Assembly: GCA_904066235.2 (NCBI GenBank)
Contig: CAJFCV020000006.1
Coordinates: 8,246,001-8,310,000, forward strand
Direction: 5' to 3'
From: Bursaphelenchus xylophilus
Taxonomy: Eukaryota > Nematoda > Chromadorea > Rhabditida > Aphelenchoididae
Length of the DNA stretch: 64,000 nucleotides
The notes under the pieces were generated by a model that was not told the origin of the DNA, did no database searches, and saw only the letters and a list, made by a program, of their open reading frames with translations. Positions 21,528 through 31,027 of this stretch are shown in pieces. The stretch's first letter is position 1, and every line of letters starts with the position of its first letter. The position numbers were made by a program, and so were the translations under genes.

Positions 21528-24500
21528 TTTGACGATTTTGATGAAGATTTTTTGATGATTACGTTGAGATAGAGCTCGAAACCATTGCTTGGCTTAGCTG
21601 TTGAGACAGGGTATTTTCTGTGGGACCTGTAATCAGCATCGGTTACAATAGTATTACAGTAGTTTGAAATTTATGGCAAAGTCTCGCGAAATCACCGCGT
21701 TTTGATGTCACGTTTAATACAGCTCGAATAGCTTGGTTAATATACATAACAATTAGATTGTGTGTAGAATGTGTAGCCGCAATTTGTTGCAACAACGCTG
21801 CTGTAATTTTAAAATTACGAGAAAATCTTCCGAAAGAGCCAAAGATAGGCGTCAAGTGTAACATTATGTAAATTTCTTGGAATGAAAAGCAATAACAAAT
21901 CAAAAAAATGGCCTCAACTTATAAATAAAGGTCTGATCCATCAGCAGCCATAAAGATTAGAAGATATATCGAACACGAAAACTCGGAAATCTGCGATCCC
22001 ATCAAGGGCATGACATTTGACTCAAAAATTCCCCGATTGGAAGCGCGGAACGGCATTCAGAAGTGGAGAAATTATAAATTTGGGAGTGCCGAAAGAGCGA
22101 TCGTAATCTCCTCGAGAAGATACGAACACCAGTTGTTTCAAAAACGGGACGAAGAATGGGGGCTCTCCGGAGGGAATTATCGTATCTCCCGGCGACAAAA
22201 GAAACGGCATAATTGGGAATTTAGAGTAAAAAATGACTGGATACACATCAAGGAAGGGATTTAAAAGAGTAGGTGGTAATCCGGAAGGTCTAGAAGCAGC
22301 GATAACGCAAGGATAAGCCACGAAAAGAGCAGATTCATTGAGATGAAATGTCATTTTTTGGGGTTGACTTATCGCATTTCCAACTGCATAAATTGTAAAT
22401 TCGAGACAAATCCGAGGGTTCGGATGTATAATATTATGTTTGACAAAGTTTTGGGCGGAGGTGGGTTACTGTAACAAAATTAATTTGGGGTAAATACTTT
22501 TGAATTCTGGAATAATACGGAGCGACCATATTTAGAGACTAATCTAGGCCAGTTTTTTGATATATTTTGAGATTGATTTCCTTGGCCCCGCCCCCTCGTC
22601 GTCACATCTGGAGACAGAAAAATAAATGAAGATTAAGAGAGTGCGCGATCAACTCAACAAGTGGGATAGCCTTTTATTGAGACCGAAAAAGATCACGCAA
22701 ACGATTACAGGACATCTGCAACACTATTTTTGGCCATCAAAGATATAGTGACCTATTACAATATAAAATGTTGCCAATGATTAAAAACTGTCGTATTATG
22801 CCTTCTGATACCGTAAAGTAACGTAAAGAATGTCCAATGAGCCATCCAAAAATACCCGCAATATCACGCCTCAGGCAGGGATAGCCGCGACCCGTCAATC
22901 CCAATATATCGGGCCCAGTAACTCACTTAACGGCCGTTTCTTTAAAAGCTCGCCCCCCAAAGTCATTACTAATGTCGTATGCAGAAGCTCATCAAAAAAA
23001 TTGTTGCACTCGGTTCTGCATTTACGCATTCGGCCCAATAATTTTTGGAGTTTTTGCGGCCCAAAAGTTGGAAAATGAAGGAAAGTTGAGTCATCATAAC
23101 AAGCGGGGGATATAAGGCAATTTGAAGGGACTGGGGGAGTGGGATGGATGAGATTCTACTGGCAAGAATTTAAGTATTATATCTTATATGAGAATGAAAC
23201 AAAAAAAACACAGAAGAAATTAAAATACTTCTCAAAATCAAATTAAAATTTCTAAAAGATCATTCTAAAAGACGCATTAGAATTTCCCCCACCCACCCAA
23301 ACATCTCTCTTACACCTCAGATCACCCTATCTCCCCATCAACATCTCCAAAACACCCATCTCAACACCTTTCAAATATGACCATTACTTTCAAACATTAC
23401 AACCAACACTATAACTCGCCACATGCCCCTCCAAAACATGCCTGAATCGGCTCCAAGTCCCATAGGCAGAGTAATAAAGGAAGAGTTTATTATTCCGAGG
23501 CCGCACCTGGAACGTCCGAATACCTTGAGGGGGCGGAGCCTCGGTTTACAGCCCAGAAAGTGCTCTAATAGTGATCGTAAAACGACATGGCCGTTAGATC
23601 GGTAGTTATAGGGTGGCATGAGGACAAAATTGAAGAGTATTCCGAGGCAGTTTAAGAGAAACGACAGGATTTATAGAGCTCTACATTATCCATGACAAAA
23701 CAAATGAAAAGATTCGAAAAATGGGTGGGTTACAAGTTTATTGACCACGGAAATAGTCGAAAGTGGGACGAGGACCCCCGATAATCTCCGTTGACGCCTT
23801 CTGTTCCCAGAATTATACCCCCGAGTTCCCACGTATCCAAAAACAACCAAATCCGCTTAATCTCCGGCACGTCGCCGAGCTTTGGCCCAATGACAGAATA
23901 ATCGAATTGGCGGTAAATAAACCGAAAGTGCATGTATGCAGACTGCCACACGTCAGAGCCTCTGAGAATTTACAAATTTTTTGGTAAAAATAAAAACAGA
24001 GATCAACAAAGGAGAAATTGGTGGGTGAAAGTGGTAATTTTGGATAAAAACATAGAAAGTAAAGGTAATAAAGATGTTCTGGACAGCCTATTAGATGGTA
24101 TGTTACGGGAAATAGGGCTAGAAATATAAATAGAAAAAAGATTTTTGCAAATTAATTACTTTGAGCAAAAAACTTGAGTTTTTGAAGGATCCAAAAAATG
24201 CGGAGATAATTGCCCTGAGGGCAAACCAAGCCAAAAGTCGGCAACTCCACTTGCGGGCACACCATTTTCCGGCCTAATGGATTCTGTCACGGAATGCGCG
24301 GAAATCGCTGCAAAATCGCCGGAGGGCAAAGAATCGGGAGAAACGATATGCAGAAATTGGAAGGGATAAACGTATTATAAATTAGTGTTAATAGCTAAAT
24401 TAGAAGTTGCTGTAGTGCTAATTTTATGGAAGGAATTTGCAGATTAGTCAGCTGTTTTTATTAAGAAATAATTAGCGATGTTTTGACCGGAGATTTTAAT

Positions 24501-25737
24501 CAAAAACAGAGAGATTAAGGGAGAATTAAGCGGTAAAATACGGAAAAATTGTTCACTTGCGACACATCATAGTACAAGCGGACTTTTGGAACATTTCTGG
24601 GAACATACGAAGGCCGACTCTCGCCTGAAAATGACATCTTTCATCAGACTCTTGTTAATCCGAGGTCTAAAAAATGAAATCTCTGGAATTTCAGGATTAA
24701 AGAAATCAAAAATAGCCTCCAGAAAATTGCAAAACCCCGAAAGGATCCCTTTTTTCAAATTTCAAGAGCTTCCGTAGACTACTGAAGTCAAAAATAGCGG
24801 AGAGATCTCCTAAAATATCCCGAAAAGTTTATGCAAATCCCGGATTTAGCAGGAGAAAATAGCCCCAGGGCATTAATGAAATCCCCTTCAAGTCCTCTTG
24901 CGCTCTCAACCTCCTTCCTCTTGAGGGAATCCCAAGTATTTTCTGAGAGAAAAGAAAGTTATCCGACCCATTTGTTGCCAAAACTTTTTCCTCAGATTCC
25001 GTCGGCCGAACGGCCGATAAACTTAATTCAATCCGGGCCTCAAGCAGAACCGAGGTTGCGGACCCAATTAATTCCCACCGCCTTAGGGCATGACATCCGA
25101 GACGCCTTTAATTGGATACATATTAATTGTATGGAATAATTCGGGAATAAAAGGCGGCCGAAAGAATTTTCGGCCGCAATTCCGGACTTGGATTAATCAA
25201 AATGCCCGTAAAGGTCTTACAATTGCCAAAATAATTTTTAGATGAGATAAAAATAGAGGATTCCAAAGAAAAAGTAAAAAATTATATTATACTAGACACT
25301 CAATGATAAGGCTTCTCGGTAGCAGTCAATTTTACACTTTAGATTACGCAATTTTATGGATATAGTGCCCCGCTATTAGCGCGGTAGATGGCACACCTGT
25401 TTTCAATCATCCGTAAATAATTTTTGATCAGCTCCCTACTACAATATAAAGTTTTTGGTCTACCAATCGAGAGCTTAGCAATCTGACAGTAAGAGTAAGA
25501 AAGATCGCAAATCTTGCTCAGAAGGCCCTTCTTCTTTTGTGAATCGACCGAAGAACTTTTGGAAAACACTTGAGATTTGGCCATGAGAAATGGGAGCTAC
25601 TGTTTTGTGTGGAATAATAAAAGGATGGGGTGTGAATCAGAGCGAAGACGAAGGGCGTGAAGGTCAAGACTTCTATAACAACAAGGGTACCCGAACGGCG
25701 CAAAAAAATTGCCGGGAATAGAGGGGAAATGGAAAAA
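21528..25737. other. Gene-poor intergenic region, about 4.2 kb
   Basis: Upstream of the DDR gene I see only short chance reading frames without start context, splice logic or family similarity. A perfect GC-rich hairpin, GCGGCCGAAA with its inverse TTTCGGCCGC, lies at 25154-25177. I found no tRNA, rRNA or other structured RNA. Confidence 0.5.
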
Positions 25738-25739
25738 TA

Positions 25740-25993
25740 CAGGGTGGGGCATCTTTGTGGCCCGATTTGAATTGGCTATAACTTCTTCAGTTTTTGGCCA
25801 AATTTTAAAATTCTTTTTTTCCCTGAATCGTCAGCCAACCCCATTTTGTTTGATAACAAATATGTTACACATAGTAAGTGTATATATACAGTTATTGGAT
25901 TTATTCTTGGAGTTCATTTTTTCGGTCGTTTTTTGGTTGTTTTTTCGGTCTTTCCCGGTGTGTCCGGAAATGGAGTACGGTGCGGAAGAAAAA
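25740..25993 (+). repeat. Left terminal inverted repeat of the 874-bp element
   Basis: Reads CAGGGTGGGGCATCTTTGTG at its outer edge and matches the right repeat over about 254 bp. Similarity stops abruptly after GGAAGAAAAA. Confidence 0.88.
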
Positions 25994-26359
25994 TACGGTG
26001 GAATTTCCCCTCCCGAAAATCGACGATGAGAATAAGAACAAAAAGTGAAGATCAACCTCCAGAGTTCGTCGAATGGTCCTTGCTGAAGGCATTCCCTCGG
26101 TTCTGGCCAAGCTTCGTGTACTCATATGCGGATTTTCTTGGAATTTTGACAAAACTTCTTAAATTTTCAGCTCCGTTCGAACTCATGTTTCCTGCTTTTT
26201 TGTTTCCTGTTAACGCTGCCAGTCTCAAGGAACTTATTCCACGAACGTCGAATTGTCTTGCGATCTGGAGGCTGGCATTACGTCCGTATTTCATGCGGTA
26301 TCCCCGTTTGAAAATTTATTGCTGAACCGTACTTGCTATACCAAACCACAGACCAAGCT

Positions 26360-26613
26360 TTTTCTTCCACACCGGACTCCATTTTCGGACACACCGGGAA
26401 AGACCGAAAAAAACAACCGAAAAACGACCAAAAAAATGAACTCCAAGAATAAATCCAATAACTGTAGATGACACTTACCTATGTATAACGTATTTGGTAT
26501 CAAACAAAATGGGGTTGGCTGACGATTCAGGGAAAAAAAGAATTTTAAAATTTGGCCAAAAACTAAAGAAGTTATAGCCATTTCAAATCGGGCCACAAAG
26601 ATGCCCCACCCTG
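26360..26613 (-). repeat. Right terminal inverted repeat of the 874-bp element
   Basis: Inverse copy of 25740-25993 with scattered substitutions. Its outer edge is followed by TA at 26614-26615. Confidence 0.88.
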
Positions 26614-26615
26614 TA

Positions 26616-27579
26616 ATTGAAAAAATATTCGGGATGGATGACTGAGGAGATATTTGCATAAAACAAGGAGATAAGTGGTCGCGGAATGGCGGCAAAAAGG
26701 TGGGAACAGCACTGAGGGGGGTTTATGACACTGGGCTCACTAATTTATTGGATGATCAGAGGAAATAATACCTTTGAGATATCAAAATGGCATGGATGAA
26801 AAAGTACATGAAAAAAGAGTGATCTAGATGCAATGCCCAGAATTTGCAAAGCAAAACCGAGATATGTTATTGCAGACGAGAGATTGTGGAACAATAGAGA
26901 GGAAGCCAGTGAAAAAATATTTTTTTGTATATTCGTGAGTCTCACAAAAGTAATTCCTTCAGCATCACCGCTAAACTTTTTTCAAAAGTCAAGTAGAGGC
27001 TTTGAAAGAGTATTCGTACGAATTTAAACACTGTAGGTGCCATAATATTGTTTTGGGCCAAAGTTCATGTAAATCCGGCCCAAGTGTATGTAAATTCCCT
27101 CCAAAATTTTTATGGCCCAGCTCTTGAAGCTCCCAAGAAAAAAGCTCCCACAACTTTTGAGTGAGAAGAATTTCGAGTTTGAAGGGGATCATGTTACGCC
27201 CTGAGGCGATGGCCAAACAATAAAATCCCGCAGGTGTTTTTCCCTCGTTTTATTGACCACCAAAATAAAAATATCACCAAAATGGCGGGGATCCATCAAC
27301 TCTCTAAAAAAAAAAATAAAGAATAATTTTTACAAATTCGTTGTCAAAAGTCGAAAAGAGGCACGAAAATATCTGAAATGTCACACATCTGGGGTATTTT
27401 TTTTTTTATTTTCATTAGGCATCTGGACTTGGGAGGGGGATGGAAAAAAGATCGGATCACCCCTAATTAGAGGGCGGCATGAAGAAGGAGAAGATCAAGG
27501 GATTAGCAGGAAAGGAGTGGTCTACGGAACCGGTAATGACTCAAGACACGACGATCATATTACAACACAATATATAGAG
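26616..27579. other. Intergenic spacer between two transposons
   Basis: This stretch between the 874-bp and 3.4-kb elements has only short chance frames. I see no feature that I can support. Confidence 0.45.
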
Positions 27580-27676
27580 ATATAAACGTGGTCACAGAAG
27601 TTCTTGCATTCGATCTTCGCCGATGAGGCGTAAACCACTGCAAAAATCGATGTGCAGTGATTTGGAAAACCCAGTG
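27580..27676 (+). repeat. Left terminal inverted repeat, 3.4-kb element
   Basis: About 96 bp, outer edge ATATAAACGTGGTCACAGAA, inner edge GGAAAACCCAGTG. It matches the inverse of 30931-31027 with a single visible difference (a T/C near the inner end). Confidence 0.9.
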
Positions 27677-27700
27677 CAGGGTTAATTTTGGGTCGGAAAT

Positions 27701-27915
27701 GATTTTTAAAATTCAGTGCATTTTTTTTAAGTCAGTAATGATTTTTCAAATTCAGTGCATTTTTAATAAGTCAGTAATGATTTTTCAAATTCAGTGCATT
27801 TTTTTTAAGTCAGTAATGATTTTTGAAATTCAGTGCATTTTTAATAAGTCAGTAATGATTTTTCAAATTCAGTGCATTTTTAATAAGTCGGCACTGATTT
27901 TCGAAATTCAGTGTT
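27701..27915 (+). repeat. Subterminal tandem array, 39-bp unit, left
   Basis: About 5.5 copies of a 39-bp unit of the form GATTTTTCAAATTCAGTGC followed by ATTTTTAATAAGTCAGTAAT. Copies alternate between ATTTTTAATAA and ATTTTTTTTAA spacers. Each unit contains an imperfect palindrome centred on the A/T core between CACTGA and TCAGTG half-sites. Such arrays near transposon ends are typical transposase-binding regions. Confidence 0.9.
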
Positions 27916-28256
27916 GACTTAGACCCGTAGCTCCGCCCCCTTTTTCTGGAGCCAATCAGGTAACAGCTCTCAAAATGAACGCAAAAGGCGTTAGAAAAAC
28001 GCCGTTTTTTCGCGGATTTCACTCCGTGCTCCGTTGTAGCCACTAATGGGGTTTATGAAGCACCTTATACTTTCAAATAAAACAGAATCCAGATTTTTTG
28101 ACAACTTCCATCCTTGGAAGGAGAATCAACAAAAGTGAAACTGGAAGCAAGATGATTTCTATGTTTTCTTTACTGGAATCATGACCAGTTGCTAATGTAA
28201 AAAAATAAACCCGTATCCTATAGAAAGTTTATCTTCGAGACATAATACAAGATGTT

Positions 28257-29359
28257 TTACGGTTTCCATCGTTCTTTCTCCTCATCAAACACATCGTCTT
28301 CCAGTTGGGGTTGAGTCGTTGGCCGTTGGCGATGTCCCGACGTGGATGGACGATCGGTTTCCAATGGTCGGCTTCCTCCAAACATTGGATTGGAGGATTG
28401 GAACCGAGGACGCTCTCCAAACTGGTTTCTGCTTCCAAGTCCACTGTTGGAAGATTGCGGTGTGGGTCGTTGACTGGTTCCAAATGGTTCCAAAATTGGA
28501 GTCTGCTAAAATACGACATCTTTATGCAAAAACTGAACCTAATAATAAAATGGAAATTAATGACTTACTTTATTCACTTCTCCGATTTTGGCTTCCTCAA
28601 GAAGGTTTCAGCACTCCATTCCACTGAATAAAATTCTGCCGGCATTGCATTCGATTCTCGATGATCTAAAGGCGGAATCAAAAATTTCAAACCCAACTTA
28701 CCACCGAAACACCTTCGAAGGCGAACATCACAGTGCCGAAGAACAGTGGCAAATCCCGCAATTCTCCTCATTTCGTCAGCTCATCCGTCGATTTCAGGTT
28801 GCTGCAGAAGAAATATACCACAATCGCCACTGCGCCCAAGTAAATCACGTTGGCTGCGGTTGCGAATGGCCCCAATTTCGAGAGCTTTCGAATGGAACAG
28901 AAGCGCAGCACCGGAATGCCGATGAAAACCATCCAGACGGACTTTGGAAGGACGATACCAACATTCTCCCGGAAGAAATCCTCCAAATTGTCCGCCATGA
29001 AGACGAAATACACACAACAGAAACCGAGTTGAGCGATGAAAACATTGCAGTTGACGAGTTGTTTGAAGAATTATCCACGATGTCTGATCCACGACGGGCC
29101 CGCTTCGAACGCACCTCACATAATATTTCCATAATCGATTGCATCTCGTCCGTTTCTGGAAAGCAAATATTTTAGGTGTCTGCCGACCAAAAAATATTTT
29201 TTCTGCTAAATTTATCGTTAGTTTTCCTCGAAGAAGCCTAAAAACAGAAAAAAAATTCAAATACTTACCTTGAACAGACAAAATGGGGCGCAAATATTCA
29301 TCTGTCGCATGCAGTAAAAGCAGACGGAGCAAATCAACACCAATAAAAATCATTCCCAG
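28257..29359 (-). pseudogene. SLC36/AAAP amino-acid transporter pseudogene inside the transposon
   Basis: Three exon-like blocks follow the proton-coupled amino-acid transporter pattern: LGMIFIGVDLLRLLLLHA (from 29359), then DAIDYGNIM...GAFEAGPSWIRHRG...FFKQLV, AQLGFCCVYFVFMADNLEDF and LPKSVWMVFIGIPVLRFCSI, then LRDLPLFFGTVMFAFEG and, after a 36-nt intron, IENRMQCRQNFIQWNG. The frame is interrupted by three stop codons: TGA after GNIM, TAA after IRHRG and TGA after DELTK. The last probably replaces a tryptophan codon. After the WNGVL segment the transporter similarity ends and a Pro/Ser/Gln-rich tail continues in another frame to a stop at 28257-28259. The protein is clearly non-functional, yet the sequence between lesions is well preserved, so it died recently. 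Its position inside an inverted-repeat element suggests it was carried there. Confidence 0.8.
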
Positions 29360-29666
29360 CTGAAAATAATACCCAAATCAGTGAGTGAGAGGACCCAAGC
29401 GACAAAACTTCGCGAAAAAAGATAAAAAAGCCAGCAAAAGAAAAGAGTCTGAGTCAAACAAATCCTGTAATTTCCCTGCGAGACACAAAACACGGATCAA
29501 GTCCTTGCGGATCATTTCGTAATTTTTAGGCCCAAAACTTGTATTTTTTTACGACTTTCGTGGCAAATTTTGCCACAATATAACTTTTTGGCTCTTATTT
29601 TTTAGGTAGCTGATGGAACAAGCAGAGTATTTTTTTACGACTTTCGTGGCAAATTTTGCCACAATA

Positions 29667-30123
29667 TAACTTTTTAGCTCTTATTTTTTAGGTAGCTGAT
29701 GGAACAACCCAGTTGGCCCTGTGGAATCCGACGAGATCCTGCGCACGGAAGACGACACATCAGATTTTGAGGACCAAATTGAAGCGAGTTTGAACGTTGA
29801 GTTGGGTTTCAGCGACGATCAGGTATGTTTTTCTTGTTGTTCTTGAAATTTAGGTATGAAAATTGAAAAAGAAGTAGAAAAGTTTGTTGATGCTCAACTT
29901 TTTGGCTCTTATTTTTTAGGTAGCTGATGGAACAACCCAGTTGACCCTGTGGAATCCGACGAGATCCTGCGCACGGAAGACGACACATCAGATTTTGAGG
30001 ACCAAATTGAAGCGAGTTTGAACGTTGAGTTGGGTTTCAGCGACGATCAGGTATGTTTTTCTTGTTGTTCTTGAAATTTAGGCATGAAAATTGAAAAAGA
30101 AGTAGAAAAGTTTGTTGATGCTC
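29667..30123 (+). repeat. Tandem duplication, 228-bp unit
   Basis: The stretch from TTTTTAGCTCTTATTTTTTA through TTTGTTGATGCTC occurs twice in a row, offset by 228 bp (the exon begins at 29692 and again at 29920), with only a few substitutions, such as GTTGGCCC versus GTTGACCC. A shorter copy of about 81 bp of the intron-exon border lies just upstream at 29557-29626. The copies cover an entire exon with both splice sites. Confidence 0.9.
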
Positions 30124-30398
30124 TAGTATAAGGCGTGAAATTAAAGCCTTGAGCTTTTGAAGTTTAATAAAAGTGAAAATCAGCCATTAGTGACCTAGAA
30201 ATTACTGGATTTGGCAATAAATCTCAATTTTTTTAGAAAAATCCGTCGGAAGAAGCCGAAGAACCCAGCTCATCTCTTGAAAACGATGTGAACAAACTTA
30301 CCAGGAACCAGCCAAAAGACACAGCCAGCCCCGAACATCCGATGGTACCCGTACGTCAGCTGCCCCTTCAACCAGTCGTTCCATTTAATATTATTTAG
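29692..30398 (+). pseudogene. Exons of an unidentified acidic protein (duplicated exon plus last exon)
   Basis: Each of the two duplicated exons reads EILRTEDDTSDFEDQIEASL followed by NVELGFSDDQ and a GTATGT donor. The final exon begins after TTTTTTTAG at about 30236 and reads KNPSEEAEEPSSSLENDVNK, ending with FNII and a TAG at 30396-30398. Phases match (phase 0). However, in this frame each duplicated exon has a TGA just after its acceptor, and no upstream coding exon is visible. I treat it as a carried gene fragment rather than a working gene. The family is unknown. Confidence 0.5.
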
Positions 30399-30702
30399 AA
30401 GATCTCTTAAGTAGAATTCAATTCTGGTAGAACTTTTAGTGTAGTTGCTTCTTTTTATAGCGTTAAATTATTTGTTTTTGGGAACTCGTTATATATTTTT
30501 GAAATCGTTTTTTGATTGTTGTTGTTTAGAAGGATAAAATTATATATTTACCATGTTGAATATCTGAAAACCCCAAAAAAAAACGACTAATTTAACCTCA
30601 AAATTGAATGGTGCAAGGCCTAGTTCAAGAAGGCGGAGACAATTTTCTAGAGCTGCCTCCTGATTGGCTGCAGAAAGGGGGGCGGAGCTTCTCTTAACTC
30701 AG

Positions 30703-30915
30703 CACTGAATTTTGAAAATCAGTGCCGACTTATTAAAAATGCACTGAATTTGAAAAATCATTACTGACTTATTAAAAATGCACTGAATTTCAAAAATCAT
30801 TACTGACTTATTAAAAATGCACTGAATTTAGAAAATCATTACTGACTTATTAAAAATGCACTGAATTCTGAAAATCAGTGCAGGGCTATTAAGTCCGCAC
30901 TGATTTTTCTCAGAT
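30703..30915 (-). repeat. Subterminal tandem array, 39-bp unit, right
   Basis: About five copies of the 39-bp unit in inverse orientation to the left array, each of the form CACTGAATTT, AAAATCATTACTGAC, TTATTAAAAATG. The innermost and outermost units carry CAGTGCCGAC or CAGTGCAGGG variants. Confidence 0.9.
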
Positions 30916-30930
30916 TCGCAAGTTTGTTGA

Positions 30931-31027
30931 CACTGGGTTTTCCAAATCGCTGCACATCGATTTTTGCAGTGGTTTACGCCTCATCGGCGAAGATCGAATG
31001 CAAGAACTTCTGTGACCACGTTTATAT
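30931..31027 (-). repeat. Right terminal inverted repeat, 3.4-kb element
   Basis: Inverse of 27580-27676. It starts CACTGGGTTTTCCAAATCGC and ends CTGTGACCACGTTTATAT. Confidence 0.9.

Larger units (their letters stand above)
25740..26613. mobile_element. Tc1/mariner-type element with 254-bp inverted repeats
   Basis: The element begins CAGGGTGGGGCATCTTTGTG and ends with its inverse. TA dinucleotides at 25738-25739 and 26614-26615 fit a TA target duplication. The inverted repeats are about 254 bp each (25740-25993 and 26360-26613) with roughly 5-8% differences, unusually long for a MITE. The 366-bp centre contains, on the minus strand and across a frameshift, ENPHMSTRSLARTEGMPSA followed by RTIRRTLEVDLHF. 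This resembles the second helix-turn-helix of Tc1/mariner transposases. No DDE domain remains, so it cannot be autonomous. It looks like an internal deletion derivative of a larger transposon. Confidence 0.85.
27580..31027. mobile_element. 3.4-kb inverted-repeat transposon carrying gene fragments
   Basis: The ends are near-identical inverted repeats of about 96 bp (one visible mismatch) starting ATATAAACGTGGTCACAGAA. Inside each end sits an array of about five 39-bp units, mirrored between the two sides. A further inverted pair follows, including CCTGATTGGCT on the right and AGCCAATCAGG on the left. The cargo is a dead amino-acid-transporter copy (minus strand, 28257-29359) and exons of an acidic protein on the plus strand (29692-30398), one duplicated in tandem. 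No transposase domain is recognisable. This is what a non-autonomous DNA transposon that captured host gene pieces would look like (compare Pack-MULEs). The superfamily is not settled; the target duplication may be short and AT-rich. Confidence 0.82.

Noticed and set aside
22010..22354. Overlapping frames on both strands
   Set aside because: Short, mutually antisense and without similarity or splice sites.
25154..25177. GC-rich perfect palindrome as a transcription terminator
   Set aside because: Intrinsic hairpin terminators are a bacterial feature; in this nematode setting it is only an isolated palindrome.
25378..25450. Possible tRNA (GCGCGGTAGATGGC near 25379)
   Set aside because: The B-box (GGTTCGA) and an acceptor stem are missing, so no cloverleaf can be drawn.
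27701..27915. CRISPR-like array
   Set aside because: The 39-bp units abut directly with no unique spacers, and the context is a eukaryotic transposon end.
28588..29175. 195-residue plus-strand frame
   Set aside because: It is the antisense of the transporter pseudogene; the minus strand shows clear family similarity while the plus frame matches nothing.
28781..29353. 190-residue uninterrupted minus-strand frame
   Set aside because: It runs in a different frame from the transporter similarity and reads through an intron; the true exons are in another frame.
28257..29359. Stop-codon readthrough or selenocysteine in the transporter
   Set aside because: Three different positions including one TAA are involved, none at a site where such recoding is known, and the copy lies inside a mobile element and has lost its C-terminal third.
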